A stretch of 64,000 nucleotides of DNA. It comes from Thalassobaculum_A sp040219615. Lineage in GTDB: Bacteria > Pseudomonadota > Alphaproteobacteria > Thalassobaculales > Thalassobaculaceae. The notes beneath the pieces were generated by a model, which saw nothing but the letters and a program-made list of their open reading frames with translations, ran no database searches and was not told the DNA's origin. Below, piece by piece: positions 36,125-45,604 of this stretch. Numbering within the stretch: position 1 is the stretch's first letter; every line of letters begins with the position of its first letter. Position numbers and translations under genes: made by a program. The stretch spans positions 186,001-250,000 of the forward strand of contig NZ_JAVJSE010000010.1 of NCBI RefSeq assembly GCF_040219615.1. The letters run 5' to 3'.

Positions 36125-37188
36125 CAGCGGAAGGTCTTTCGCGGGTCGAAGGCGTCGCGCACCGCCTCGCCGACGAAGATCAGCAGGCTGAGCATGATCG
36201 CCAGGGTGAAGAACGCCGTCAGCCCCAACCACGGCGCCTGCAAATTGTTCTTGCCCTGGCTCAGCAGTTCGCCGAGCGAGGGCGAGCCGGGCGGCAGGCC
36301 GAAGCCCAGGAAGTCGAGGCTGGTCAGCGCGGTGATCGAGCCGTTCAGGATGAACGGCACGAAGGTCAGGGTGGCGACCATGGCGTTCGGCAGCATGTGC
36401 CGGAACATGATCACCGTGTCGGACACCCCCAGCGCCCGCGCGGCCCGCACGTAGTCCAGGCTGCGGGCCCGCAGGAATTCGGCCCGCACCACCCCGACCA
36501 GGCTGGTCCAGGAGAACAGCAGCATCAGGATCAGGAGGCTGAGGAACCCGGGCACGATCACCGACGACAGGATGATCAGGATGTACAGCGTCGGCATGCC
36601 GCCCCAGATCTCGATGAAGCGCTGGAACGACAGGTCGAGCAGCCCGCCGTAGAAGCCCTGCACGGCACCGGCGGCGATGCCGATCGCCGAGGACATCAGG
36701 GTCAGCAGGAGCCCGAACAGCACCGAGATCCGGAAGCCGTAGATCACCCGCGCCAGCACGTCGCGCGCCTGGTCGTCGGTGCCGAGCCAGTGCCGGCCGT
36801 CCGGCGGCGACGGCGCCGGCCGGTCCAGGGCGGTGTCGATGGTGGCGTAGGAGAACCGGATCGGCGGCCACAGGATCCAGCCCTTCTCGGCGATCAGCTC
36901 CTGCACGAACGGATCGGTGTAGACCGCCTCGGTCGGGAAATCCCCGCCGAAGGCGGTCTCCGGGTAGACCGTGGTCACCGGGGTGTAGAGGCCGCCGTCG
37001 TAGACCACCAGGATCGGCCGGTCGTTCGCCAGCAGCTCCGCGAACAGGCAGAGCGCGAACAGGCCGAGAAACACCCAGAGCGACCAGAACCCCCGGCGGT
37101 TGCGCCGGAAGTTCTCCCAGCGCCGCCGGTTGATCGGGGTCACCGCGAAGCCGAGGAAGCGGGAGGTGGCGGCGGGGCCGGTGTTCAA
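36124..37188 (-). CDS. yejE: Peptide ABC transporter permease YejE
   Basis: 354 residues, binding-protein-dependent permease with a long N-terminal region (first membrane helix about 30-52) and a large periplasmic segment before the core helices. The EAA-like loop is EFLRARSLDYVRAARALGVS. The GTDDQARDVLARVIYGFRIS segment is typical of DppC/YejE permeases. Starts two bases after the yejB stop. Confidence 0.95.
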   Translation of the reverse strand: MNTGPAATSRFLGFAVTPINRRRWENFRRNRRGFWSLWVFLGLFALCLFAELLANDRPILVVYDGGLYTPVTTVYPETAFGGDFPTEAVYTDPFVQELIAEKGWILWPPIRFSYATIDTALDRPAPSPPDGRHWLGTDDQARDVLARVIYGFRISVLFGLLLTLMSSAIGIAAGAVQGFYGGLLDLSFQRFIEIWGGMPTLYILIILSSVIVPGFLSLLILMLLFSWTSLVGVVRAEFLRARSLDYVRAARALGVSDTVIMFRHMLPNAMVATLTFVPFILNGSITALTSLDFLGFGLPPGSPSLGELLSQGKNNLQAPWLGLTAFFTLAIMLSLLIFVGEAVRDAFDPRKTFR

Positions 37189-37190
37189 GA

Positions 37191-38276
37191 TCAGCTCTCC
37201 CGCGCCTCGAAGTCGATCCGCGGATCGATCACCATGTACATGATGTCGCCGACCAGGTTCAGCAGCAGGCCGAGCAGGGTGAAGAAGTACACGGTCCCGA
37301 ACATCACCGGATAGTCGCGCTCCAGGGCCGCCTGGAAGCCGAGCAGGCCGAGGCCGTCGAGCGAGAAGATCGTCTCGATCAGCAGGGCGCCGGTGAACAG
37401 CACCGACACGAAGGCCGCCGGGAACCCGGCCACCACCAGCAGCATGGCGTTGCGGAACACGTGGCCGTACAGCACGCCGCGCTCGCCCAGCCCCTTGGCC
37501 TTGGCGGTCAGGACGTACTGCTTGTTGATCTCCTCCAGGAACGAGTTCTTGGTCAGCATGGTCAGGCTGGCGAAGCCGCCGATCACCATGGCCGTCACCG
37601 GCAGCACCATGTGCCAGAGATAGTCGAGCACTTGGTCGACCGGCGTCATCGTCGCCCAGTCGGACGAGACCAGGCCGCGCAGCGGAAAGATCTGGAAATA
37701 GCTGCCGCCGGCGAACAGCACCACCAGCAGCACCGCGAACAGGAAGGCCGGGATCGCGTAGCCGACGATGATCACGGCGCTGGTCCAGATGTCGAAGCGC
37801 GTGCCGTCGTGCACCGCCTTGCGGATGCCGAGCGGGATCGAGATCAGGTACACCAGCAGGGTGGTCCAGATCCCGAGCGAGATCGACACCGGCATCTTCT
37901 CCAGCACCAGGTCGGTGACGCCGCGGGCCCGGAAGAAGCTGTCGCCGAAGTCGAACACCAGGTAGTTGCCCATCATCTGGATGAAACGCTCGTGCAGCGG
38001 CTTGTCGAAGCCGAACTGCCTCTCGAGCTGGGCGATGAGCTCGGGGTCCAGGCCGCGGGTGCCGCGGGTCCGGCCGTCGTCGGACGACTGCTTCCCGACG
38101 GTGTCCGACTGCTGGCCGGTCAGGCCGCCGACCGCGTCGCCGCGGCCCTCGAGCTGGGCGATGATCTGGTCGATCGGGCCACCGGGCGCGAACTGCACGA
38201 TGGTGAAGTTCAGCACCATGATCGCGACCAGCGTCGGCACGATCAGCAGCAGGCGTCGAACGATATAGGCGATCAA
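37191..38276 (-). CDS. yejB: Peptide ABC transporter permease YejB
   Basis: 361 residues. MIAYIVRRLLLIVPTLVAIM at the N-terminus and QFAPGGPIDQIIAQLEGRGD are the DppB/YejB start pattern; the EAA loop is EINKQYVLTAKAKGLGERGV. Six membrane segments are expected. A charged insert with GLTGQQSDTVGKQSSDDGR lies near residues 50-75. Located 28 bases after yejA. Confidence 0.95.
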   Translation of the reverse strand: MIAYIVRRLLLIVPTLVAIMVLNFTIVQFAPGGPIDQIIAQLEGRGDAVGGLTGQQSDTVGKQSSDDGRTRGTRGLDPELIAQLERQFGFDKPLHERFIQMMGNYLVFDFGDSFFRARGVTDLVLEKMPVSISLGIWTTLLVYLISIPLGIRKAVHDGTRFDIWTSAVIIVGYAIPAFLFAVLLVVLFAGGSYFQIFPLRGLVSSDWATMTPVDQVLDYLWHMVLPVTAMVIGGFASLTMLTKNSFLEEINKQYVLTAKAKGLGERGVLYGHVFRNAMLLVVAGFPAAFVSVLFTGALLIETIFSLDGLGLLGFQAALERDYPVMFGTVYFFTLLGLLLNLVGDIMYMVIDPRIDFEARES

Positions 38277-38304
38277 ACGCTGTCTCCCCGCCCCACTGCG
38301 ACCG

Positions 38305-40182
38305 CTACTTCCTGCCGGTCCGGCGCCACGCCTCGATGTCGGCCACCTTCGCCGGATCGACCCACCAGGTGTCGGGGTAGCCGAGGCCGTATTTCGGTGC
38401 GACCGCCGGCTTGCCGAACTTGTTCCAGTAGATCAGGCGATAGGTCTCGCTGTGGAAATGCGGCACCACGTAGAAACCCCACAGCAGCACCCGGTCGAGC
38501 GCCCGGGTCGCCGCCACCAGGGCGTCGCGGTCGGGCGCCCGGATCACTTCCTCGACCAGGGCGTCCACCACCGGGTCCCGGACGCCGATGACGTTGCGCG
38601 ATCCCGGCAGGTCGGCCATGCCGGAGGTCCAGTAGTCGCGCTGCTCGTTGCCGGGCGACTGCGACTGCCCGAACGAACCGACGATCATGTCGAAGTCGAA
38701 GTCGCGCACGCGGTTCTGGTACTGCGCCGGATCGACGTTGCGGACCGTCGCCCTGATGCCGAGCTTCTCCAGGTTGGCGACGAACGGCAGGGCGATGCGC
38801 TCCATCCCGGACTGGGTGACCAGCAGGATCTCGAACGCCAGCGGCTGGCCGTCGGCCTTGCTCAGCACCCCGTCCTTCACCGACCAGCCGGCATCGCGCA
38901 GCAGCTTGAGCGCGGTGCGCAGGTTCTGGCGCGGGTTGCCGGAGCCGTCGGTCTTCGGGACCGTGAACGCCTCGCTGAACAGCTCGGGCGGCAGCGTGTC
39001 GCGGAACCGCTCCAGCAGGGCCAGCTCGGCGCCCGTCGGCAGGCCGGTCGAACCGAGCTCGGAGTTGTCGAAGTAGCTGTCGCTGCGGGTATAGGCGTCG
39101 TACATCAGCGCCTTGTTGGTCCACTCGAAATCGAAGGCATAGCCGATCGCCTCGCGCACCTTGCGGTCCTGGAACACCGGCCGGCGGGTGTTGAAGACGA
39201 AGCCCTGCATGCCGGCGACGTTCTCGTGCGGAACCTCCTCCTTGACGACCATGCCGGCCGACAGCGCCGGGAAGTCGAAGGCGGTGGCCCAGCGCTTCGA
39301 CGAGTTCTCCAGCCGCAGGTCGAAGGCCCCGGCTTTGAGCGCCTCGGTGGCGACGTCGCGGTCGCGGAAGTACTCGTAGCGGATGGTGTCGGCGTTCCAG
39401 CGGCCGCGCATCGCCGGAACCTCGCGGCCCCAGTAGTCGTCGACCCGCTTGTAGGTCACCGAGCGGGCCGACTCGTAGCCGTCGAGCCGGTAGGGGCCGG
39501 ATCCCAGCGGCGGGTCCAGCAGCGGTGCGGCGAAGTCGCGGCCCTCCCACCAGTGCTTCGGCAGCACGGCGATCTGGCCGAGGATCAGCGGCAGCTCGCG
39601 GTTGGTGACGTCTTCCCTGAACACGAACAGTACCCGGCGCTCGGACGTCGCCTTCACCTCGGTGACGTCGCCGTAATACGCCCGGTAGAACGGCGCGCCC
39701 TTCTCGACCAGGGTGTTGAAGGTCCAGACCACGTCCTCGGCGGTCACCGGCCTGCCGTCGTGCCACGTCGCCTCGGGCCGCAGGTTGAACGCCACCCAGG
39801 ACCGGTCCTCGGGCATCTCGATGCTCTCGGCCAGCAGGCCGTATTCGGTGAACGGCTCGTCCTGGGCGTGCTCGGTCAGGGTGTCGTAGATCAGGCTGAT
39901 CCCGGCGGCGGACTGCCCGCGCAGGACGAACGGGTTGAAGGTGTCGAAGCTGCCGCTCGCCTCGCTGACGATGGTGCCGCCCTTCGGCGCGTCGGGATTC
40001 GCGTACTCGAAATGCGTGAAGTCGGGCCGGTATTTCAGGTCGCCGTGCATGGCGACCCCGTGCGCCGGCGGCGCGCTGCGCTCGGCGGCCGCGGCGGGGC
40101 CGATGGCAGGCGACCCGAGGGCGAGGCCCAGGACCAGGACGGCGGCGGCGCGAAGACGGGCTGTCGGCATCGAGACCCTCAT
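38305..40182 (-). CDS. yejA: Peptide ABC transporter substrate-binding protein YejA
   Basis: 625 residues, family 5 solute-binding protein. A signal peptide (AAAVLVLGLALGSPAIGPAA, then AAER) precedes the mature start. It continues with GDLKYRPDFTHFEYANPDAP and GTFD-type blocks typical of YejA, ending TWWVDPAKVADIEAWRRTGR. Periplasmic receptor of the yejABEF operon, first of the four genes. Its leader contains a perfect 16-base tandem repeat. Confidence 0.95.
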   Translation of the reverse strand: MRVSMPTARLRAAAVLVLGLALGSPAIGPAAAAERSAPPAHGVAMHGDLKYRPDFTHFEYANPDAPKGGTIVSEASGSFDTFNPFVLRGQSAAGISLIYDTLTEHAQDEPFTEYGLLAESIEMPEDRSWVAFNLRPEATWHDGRPVTAEDVVWTFNTLVEKGAPFYRAYYGDVTEVKATSERRVLFVFREDVTNRELPLILGQIAVLPKHWWEGRDFAAPLLDPPLGSGPYRLDGYESARSVTYKRVDDYWGREVPAMRGRWNADTIRYEYFRDRDVATEALKAGAFDLRLENSSKRWATAFDFPALSAGMVVKEEVPHENVAGMQGFVFNTRRPVFQDRKVREAIGYAFDFEWTNKALMYDAYTRSDSYFDNSELGSTGLPTGAELALLERFRDTLPPELFSEAFTVPKTDGSGNPRQNLRTALKLLRDAGWSVKDGVLSKADGQPLAFEILLVTQSGMERIALPFVANLEKLGIRATVRNVDPAQYQNRVRDFDFDMIVGSFGQSQSPGNEQRDYWTSGMADLPGSRNVIGVRDPVVDALVEEVIRAPDRDALVAATRALDRVLLWGFYVVPHFHSETYRLIYWNKFGKPAVAPKYGLGYPDTWWVDPAKVADIEAWRRTGRK

Positions 40183-40192
40183 GTCACGGGAA

Positions 40193-40224
40193 CCCGGGGG
40201 ATCTTACACCCGGGGGATCTTACA
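40193..40224. repeat. Perfect 16-base tandem duplication in the yejA leader
   Basis: CCCGGGGGATCTTACA occurs twice head to tail (40193-40208 and 40209-40224). It lies 10-42 bases upstream of the yejA start, in the 121-base gap after the MarR gene on the same strand. On the coding strand each unit reads TGTAAGATCCCCCGGG. It could change leader or promoter spacing. Confidence 0.85.
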
Positions 40225-40303
40225 CATGGTGTCTGTGACCGGAAGATGGCGCGGCCCTGTCCGATCGGACACCCGCCGGCTTGTGATCAGCCGAAATCCC
40301 CGT

Positions 40304-40672
40304 TCAGCCGAGATCGCCGGGCTCGAGGCCGTCGAGCACCCGCTCGGAGCCGCGCACCAGTTCGGCGAACTCGGACAGGAACACCGAGCCCTTGACGGTG
40401 CGCTGCACCAGCACGCTGCGGCGGTCGGCATCGTCGACCTTGCGCCGCAGGAAGCCGAGATCGCCGAGCCGGTCGAGCGCACGGGTGACCGCCGGCTTGG
40501 AGATCCCCATGGCCTCCGCCAGGCCGCGCACGGTATGCGGCGGCGGCGTGAGATAGGCCGTCAACAGGATCGCCATCTGCCGTGCCGTGAGGTCGGGCCC
40601 GTCCCGCCGCACGCTCGCGACGGTCGCCAGACGCCACAGGTTCAACGCCCGGTGCTGCTCCGCCGCCTGCAT
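40304..40672 (-). CDS. MarR family transcriptional regulator
   Basis: 122 residues, short for the family. The HTH is near 50-75 (VRGLAEAMGISKPAVTRALD) with the wing LRRKVDDADRRSVLVQRTVK containing the DDxDRR signature. Lies upstream of yejA on the same strand with a 121-base gap. A 12-base palindrome 31 bases upstream is its likely autoregulatory site. Ligand unknown. Confidence 0.88.
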   Translation of the reverse strand: MQAAEQHRALNLWRLATVASVRRDGPDLTARQMAILLTAYLTPPPHTVRGLAEAMGISKPAVTRALDRLGDLGFLRRKVDDADRRSVLVQRTVKGSVFLSEFAELVRGSERVLDGLEPGDLG

Positions 40673-40702
40673 GCCGCCCCTTTTAGCGCCCCAAACTGCC
40701 CG

Positions 40703-40714
40703 CGACCATGGTCG
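40703..40714. promoter_or_regulatory. Palindrome upstream of the MarR gene
   Basis: CGACCATGGTCG is a perfect 12-base palindrome 31 bases before the MarR start. A second one, GTTTCGAAAC, is at 40751-40760, and a TATGCT hexamer that could be a -10 (minus strand) lies between. MarR proteins commonly repress themselves through such dyads. Inference from position. Confidence 0.4.
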
Positions 40715-40769
40715 TTACGCGAGCGAACCGAGCATACTCGCCCGGCGATCGTTTCGAAACCGCAAACCG

Positions 40770-42155
40770 TTAGCTGCCGAATCGTTGCTCGATCATACGG
40801 AAAGCGCTGCGCATTGCCATGGCCTCGCCGCCCTCCGGCCGGCCGGGCCGGTCCCGGGTGTTCCAGGCCATCAGGTCGATATGCGCCCACCGGGTCGTCG
40901 GCGAAACGAAATGCTCGAGGAACAGGGCGGCGGTAATGGCCCCGGCGAACGGCGCGCTGCCGGTGTTCGAAAGGTCGGCGATCTTGGTCTTCAGCATCGC
41001 CTTGTAGGGCGCGTGCAGGGGCAGCCGCCAGACCGGATCGTCCTCGGCCAGGCCGCAGCCGGTCCAGTCGGCGGCGACCGAATCGTCGTTGCTGAACAGC
41101 GCCGGCAGGTCGGTGCCGAGCGCCACCCGGGCGGCCCCGGTCAAGGTGGCGTAGTCGAGCAGCAGGTCGGGCTTCTCGGCGTCCGCCTCGGCCAGGGCGT
41201 CGCACAGCACCAGCCGGCCCTCGGCGTCGGTGTTGCCGATCTCGACGGTCAGGCCCTTGCGGGTACGGATCACGTCCATCGGCAGAAAGGCGTCGCCGGA
41301 GATCATGTTCTTGACCGCCGGCACCAGGACCCGCAGGCGGACCTTCAGCCCGGCGTCCATGATCATGCGGGCGAGCCCCAGCACCTGGGCCGAGCCACCC
41401 ATGTCCTTCTTCATGGTCAGCATGCCGCTGGACGGCTTGATGTCGTAGCCGCCGGTGTCGAAGCACACGCCCTTGCCGACCAGCGTGACCTTCGGATGCG
41501 ACGGGTCGCCCCAGGTCAGGTCGATCAGCCGCGGCGCGTCGGTGGCGCCGCGGCCGACGGCATGGATCGTCGGATAGTTCTTCTTCAGGAGCTGGTCGCC
41601 GACCAGCACCGAGAACTTCGCCTTGAACTCCTTGGCCAGCGCCTTCGCCACCTCCGCCAGTCGGGTCGGGCCGAGATCGTTGGCGGGCGTGTTGACCAGG
41701 TCGCGGGCCAACGCTGTGCCGGCGGCGGCGCGCTCGACGTGGGCGCGGTCGGCGCCCTTCGGCCAGACCAGCTCGGCCTCGGCCGCCGGCATCGCGGTGT
41801 AGCGGTCGAACCGATAGGTCGCCAGCGCCCAGCCGAGAGCGGCGCGGGTGGCGTCCGCCGGCTCGATCGCGGTGTCGATCGCGTAGCGCCCGGCCGGCAG
41901 CGAGCCCGGCAGGCCGGCATAGTCCCACAGGCCGGTGCGTTCGACCGCCTCGACGCCGAGCAGCACCCGCGCCATGCCGCCCTTGTCGTCCGGCAGCAGC
42001 GCCACCTCCCCGGCCTTGGCCTTGAACCCGGTCGCCCGCACCCAGGCCGCGGTTCGGCCGTCGGCGGCCGCCAGCCAGGCGTCGAGCCCGGACGCGGCGA
42101 TCGGGGTGAGCGGGACGGTTCCGGCGGTCGCCCGCCCGACGAGATTATAGGCCAC
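40770..42155 (-). CDS. M17 family leucyl aminopeptidase
   Basis: 461 residues. The C-terminal catalytic domain has the two-metal site: Lys and Asp in VGKGVCFDTGGYDIKPSSGM, Asp in KKDMGGSAQ, and the signature NTDAEGRL with its Asp and Glu. The N-terminal about 170 residues are the variable domain. Cleaves N-terminal amino acids from peptides in the cytoplasm, which fits with peptide uptake by the nearby yej operon. It is shorter in the N-terminal domain than E. coli PepA, closer to the PepB-like alphaproteobacterial form. Confidence 0.94.
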   Translation of the reverse strand: MAYNLVGRATAGTVPLTPIAASGLDAWLAAADGRTAAWVRATGFKAKAGEVALLPDDKGGMARVLLGVEAVERTGLWDYAGLPGSLPAGRYAIDTAIEPADATRAALGWALATYRFDRYTAMPAAEAELVWPKGADRAHVERAAAGTALARDLVNTPANDLGPTRLAEVAKALAKEFKAKFSVLVGDQLLKKNYPTIHAVGRGATDAPRLIDLTWGDPSHPKVTLVGKGVCFDTGGYDIKPSSGMLTMKKDMGGSAQVLGLARMIMDAGLKVRLRVLVPAVKNMISGDAFLPMDVIRTRKGLTVEIGNTDAEGRLVLCDALAEADAEKPDLLLDYATLTGAARVALGTDLPALFSNDDSVAADWTGCGLAEDDPVWRLPLHAPYKAMLKTKIADLSNTGSAPFAGAITAALFLEHFVSPTTRWAHIDLMAWNTRDRPGRPEGGEAMAMRSAFRMIEQRFGS

Positions 42156-42268
42156 GGGATTCTCTCCGTTTTCGCGGCAGCTGCGCGACCGGTATAGCGT
42201 CCGGGGCTCGACGCCGACAAGCGAGGTGCTTACATGAGAGCGTCAAGGAGCGAGGGAGGAGTGTCGCC

Positions 42269-42922
42269 GTGACGGAGTTCACCCTGGTCATAGGCAACAA
42301 GAACTACTCGTCATGGTCGCTTCGGCCGTGGCTTTCATTGCGCCATGCGGGCATCGAATTCGACGAGATCCTGATCCCGCTCGACGATTCCCGCACCAAG
42401 GCCGAGATCCTGAAGCACTCCGGATCGGGCCGGCTGCCGGCGCTGAAGCACGGCGACCTGACGGTCTGGGACAGCCTGGCGATCTGCGAATACGCCGCCG
42501 AACTGCGGCCCGAGGCCGGGCTGTGGCCGGACGACCGGGGCGCCCGCGCGGTCGCCCGGTCGCTGTCGGCGGAGATGCACACCGGGTTCGCGGCCCTGCG
42601 CTCCAACATGCCGATGAACATCCGGTCGCGCTTTCCCGAGGAGGGGCGCAAGCCGGGGGTCAAGGAGGACATCGACCGGATCACCGCGCTGTGGCGGCAG
42701 ACCCGTTCCAGGTTCGGCGCCGACGGCCCGTTCCTGTTCGGCCGCTTCACGATCGCCGACGCGATGTTCGCGCCGGTGGTCTCGCGGTTCCGGACCTATG
42801 CGGTCGCCCTCGGCGACGTCGAGCAGGCCTACGCCGATGCCGTGTGGGGCCTCGCCGCCATGAAGGAATGGGCGAAGGCAGCCGACGACGAGCCGATGGT
42901 CATCGACTCGTCGGAGTTCTGA
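42269..42922 (+). CDS. Glutathione S-transferase family protein
   Basis: 217 residues. The N-terminal thioredoxin-like domain starts TLVIGNKNYSSWSLRPWLSL with the catalytic Ser/Tyr region, then SGSGRLPALKHGDLTVWDS and AICEYAAEL. A C-terminal helical domain follows (LFGRFTIADAMFAPVVSRF). GTG start at 42269 with GGAGGAG just upstream. Substrate unknown. Divergent from the aminopeptidase. Confidence 0.92.
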   Translation: MTEFTLVIGNKNYSSWSLRPWLSLRHAGIEFDEILIPLDDSRTKAEILKHSGSGRLPALKHGDLTVWDSLAICEYAAELRPEAGLWPDDRGARAVARSLSAEMHTGFAALRSNMPMNIRSRFPEEGRKPGVKEDIDRITALWRQTRSRFGADGPFLFGRFTIADAMFAPVVSRFRTYAVALGDVEQAYADAVWGLAAMKEWAKAADDEPMVIDSSEF

Positions 42923-42923
42923 A

Positions 42924-42941
42924 CGCCCGGCATCCCGGGCG
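42924..42941 (+). terminator. Hairpin at the end of the GST gene
   Basis: CGCCCGG-CATC-CCGGGCG is a perfect 7-base-pair stem starting two bases after the stop codon. No T-run follows immediately (a TTTT is 17 bases on), so it may protect the 3' end rather than be a strict terminator. Confidence 0.4.
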
Positions 42942-43013
42942 AGCCCTGGAGTCTCGCCATTTTCGGTTGGATTCCCTAAGCTGCCTCCAGGACATGCGCT
43001 GTGAGGGGGCAGG

Positions 43014-43499
43014 GTGTCGGTCGAGTCGGATGGTCTCAGTGCCGCCCGTCGGGCGATAGATCGCCGCAAGCGACGGGAACGGCGCCGCAGACGGCGGTCG
43101 CGCCGGATGCGCGGGCGAATCGTCTGGGCGGCCGCCTATGTCGCCGGGCTCAACCTGGCGGCGTGGTTCAGCCTGGAGACCCCGGCCGAACTGCTGACCT
43201 GGGACCACATGGTGCAGGTCGACAAGTTCCAGCACCTGGTGACCTTCCTGATCGCCACGCTGGTGGCGATCCCGCTGCTCGGGCGCTGGATCAGCGCCGG
43301 CATCCTGGCGATCGTGCTGATGAATGCCGGGCTGGTGATCGAGATGCTCCAGGCCTTCGACCCTTCGCGCAACGCCGACGTCGCCGACTTCGTGTTCGAC
43401 CAGGCCGGCGTGGCGCTCGGCTGGCTGCTGGCGATTCCGTTCCGGCGCTGGCTCGAGCGGATGCGGGAAGCCGGTTCGGCCCCGCTGCGCGGCGGCTGA
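43014..43499 (+). CDS. VanZ family membrane protein
   Basis: 161 residues. A very basic N-terminus (RRKRRERRRRRRSRRMRGR) is followed by four hydrophobic segments. The VanZ-like pattern VDKFQHLVTFLIATL, IEMLQAF and DVADFVFDQAGVALGWLLA is present. VanZ-like proteins are membrane proteins of unsettled role, some linked to glycopeptide tolerance. GTG start at 43014 with GAGGGGGCAGG before it. Confidence 0.82.
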   Translation: MSVESDGLSAARRAIDRRKRRERRRRRRSRRMRGRIVWAAAYVAGLNLAAWFSLETPAELLTWDHMVQVDKFQHLVTFLIATLVAIPLLGRWISAGILAIVLMNAGLVIEMLQAFDPSRNADVADFVFDQAGVALGWLLAIPFRRWLERMREAGSAPLRGG

Positions 43500-43531
43500 G
43501 CCACCGCCCGCGGCCACGACCCGGCCCGCGG

Positions 43532-44494
43532 TCAGGTCAGGGCCGCCAGCGCGACCGCCAGCACCGCCAGCCCGGCGCAGGCACGGCGGAACAGCGACAG
43601 CCCCCGCCGGATATCCTCCGGCGTCGCCTCGGCCCGGCCGTCACCCATCCAGGCGTCCTCCACCATCGCCCCGTCATAGCTGCGCGGTCCGGCCAGCCGC
43701 AGCCCGAGCGCACCGGCGAACGCCGCCTCCGGCCAGCCGGCATTGACCGAGCGGTGACGGTCGGCGTCGCGGCGCACCGCCTGCCAGGCCGCCGCCGGCT
43801 CGCCGTCGGGGATGGTCCAGGCGGCAGCCGTCACGAGCACGGCGGACAGCCGGGCCGGCAGCCAGTTGGCGAAGTCGTCGAGGCGCGCCGCCGCCCAGCC
43901 GAACTGCCGGTGCCGGTCGGTGCGGTGACCGATCATGCTGTCGGCGGTGTTCAGCGCCTTGTAGGCCAGCAGCCCCGGCAGGCCGCCGACCAGATACCAG
44001 AAGGCCGGCGCCACCACCCCGTCGGAGAAGTTCTCGGCGGTGCTCTCGATGGCCGCCCGGCACACCCCGGCGGCATCCAGGGTTGCGGGATCGCGCCCGA
44101 CGATGGCCGCGACCGCGTGGCGGGCCCCGCCGAGACCGTCGCGCAGGAAGGCGTCGGCGACCGCGGTGACGTGGTCGTGCAGCGAGCGCTGGGCCAGCAG
44201 GATTCCGACGACCGCCGCCTCCAGCAGTCCGCCGAGCCATCCCAGGCGGTCGAGCACGCCGGACAGCACCGCACCGGCCGCGACGGCCGCCACCAGCACC
44301 GCCGCCAGGGCCGCGATCCCGCGGTCGCGCCGGCGCGACGGCGGATCCCCGTCCCGGTTCCAGCGGCGGTCGAGCCAGCCGATCAGCCGGCCGGCCAGCG
44401 CCACCGGATGCGGAACGCGCCGCCACAGCGCCTCGGGGTCGCCGACCAGGGCGTCGAACGCCTGGCCGAGCAGCAGGATAACGGCGCGATCCAC
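43532..44494 (-). CDS. cbiB: Adenosylcobinamide-phosphate synthase CbiB
   Basis: 320 residues, polytopic membrane protein. It attaches the aminopropanol arm to adenosylcobyric acid in cobalamin synthesis. Signatures: HPVALAGRLIGWLDRRWN near the start, AIESTAENFSDGVVAPAFWY, YKALNTADSMIGHRTDRH. Alphaproteobacteria often call it CobD. cobU lies 4.4 kb further on the same strand but is not in the same operon. No cobalamin riboswitch is seen in the short upstream gap. Confidence 0.94.
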   Translation of the reverse strand: MDRAVILLLGQAFDALVGDPEALWRRVPHPVALAGRLIGWLDRRWNRDGDPPSRRRDRGIAALAAVLVAAVAAGAVLSGVLDRLGWLGGLLEAAVVGILLAQRSLHDHVTAVADAFLRDGLGGARHAVAAIVGRDPATLDAAGVCRAAIESTAENFSDGVVAPAFWYLVGGLPGLLAYKALNTADSMIGHRTDRHRQFGWAAARLDDFANWLPARLSAVLVTAAAWTIPDGEPAAAWQAVRRDADRHRSVNAGWPEAAFAGALGLRLAGPRSYDGAMVEDAWMGDGRAEATPEDIRRGLSLFRRACAGLAVLAVALAALT

Positions 44495-44565
44495 GCAAAC
44501 CCCCTCACGGCTGGTTCGTCGGCAGGTTCGGTACTACGCTCACGCGGTCCCTGTCCACGGCATCC

Positions 44566-45555
44566 ATGACCCCCGCCCCCCTCAATCCCACCCCGATCGT
44601 CCCGACGGTCACCGCCAGGCATCCGGCCGGCCGCGATCCGATCGGGCATCTTCCCGGCCCGATGCGCGTGGCGATCTGGATGACGCTGGCCGGCCTCGCC
44701 TTCTCGGCCATGGGCGGGCTGATCAAGTTCGCCGCCCGCGACCTGCACCCGTTCGAGGTCGCGTTCTTCCGCTGCTTCTTCGGGCTGGTGTGGATGGTCC
44801 CCTGGCTGCTGCGCCGCGGGCCGTCGGCGCTCAGGACCGCCAAGCTGCCGCTGTATGCCGCGCGCGCGGTCATCGGCCTGATCGGCATGCTCGCCGGCTT
44901 CTACGCGCTGCGCTACATCGCGCTCGCCGACGCCACCGCGCTCAGCTTCACCGCCCCGCTGTTCGCCACGGTCGGCGCCGCCGTGGTCCTGCGCGAGACG
45001 GTGCGCCGGCGACGCTGGACGGCGACCGTGCTCGGCTTCGTCGGCGTGCTGATCATCCTGCGGCCGGGGGTGACGGCGGTCGATCCGGCGGCGCTGTGGA
45101 CCCTGCTGGCGGCGGCGACGACGGCGGCCAACGTGCTGATCGTGAAGCGGCTGACCGACACCGAGCCGACCGAGGCGGTGGTCACCTGGATGGTGGTGAT
45201 GATGACGCCGATGACCCTGCTGGCGGCGCTGCCGTTCTGGGAGACGCCGAGCCCGACGCAACTCGGCATCATGGCGGCGATCGGGCTGTGCGGCACCCTC
45301 GGCCACCTCGCCGTCACCCGCGGCTTCGCCGCCGGCGAGGCCAGCCTGGTCATGAGCTTCGACTATCTCAAGATGCCGTTCGCCGCCGTCATCGGCTGGC
45401 TGGCCTTCGGCGAGCTGCCGACCCCGTGGACCTTCCTCGGAGCGGCGGTGATCGCCGGATCGGCCGCCTATATCGCCCATCGCGAGGCGGCGCTGGCCCG
45501 CGCCCCGGCCGGCCGCCGGGCGGCCGGCGAATCCGACGACCAAAGCGCGTCATAG
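44566..45555 (+). CDS. DMT superfamily transporter (EamA type)
   Basis: 329 residues with ten predicted membrane helices in two EamA repeats (about 35-165 and 180-310). The first begins MTLAGLAFSAMGGLIKFAAR; each repeat ends with a typical GFVGVLIILRPG or GAAVIAGSAAYIA helix. Exports small metabolites; substrate unknown. Divergent from cbiB; a strong terminator follows 50 bases downstream. Confidence 0.9.
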   Translation: MTPAPLNPTPIVPTVTARHPAGRDPIGHLPGPMRVAIWMTLAGLAFSAMGGLIKFAARDLHPFEVAFFRCFFGLVWMVPWLLRRGPSALRTAKLPLYAARAVIGLIGMLAGFYALRYIALADATALSFTAPLFATVGAAVVLRETVRRRRWTATVLGFVGVLIILRPGVTAVDPAALWTLLAAATTAANVLIVKRLTDTEPTEAVVTWMVVMMTPMTLLAALPFWETPSPTQLGIMAAIGLCGTLGHLAVTRGFAAGEASLVMSFDYLKMPFAAVIGWLAFGELPTPWTFLGAAVIAGSAAYIAHREAALARAPAGRRAAGESDDQSAS

Positions 45556-45604
45556 CGCGAACTTCTTGCAATTCCTGGGTGTTTTCGATTGCCCTGAAAC
45601 GAGC

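Noticed and set aside
40193..40224. Tandem repeats as a CRISPR array
   Set aside because: Only two directly abutting 16-base units with no spacer; no cas gene in the window.
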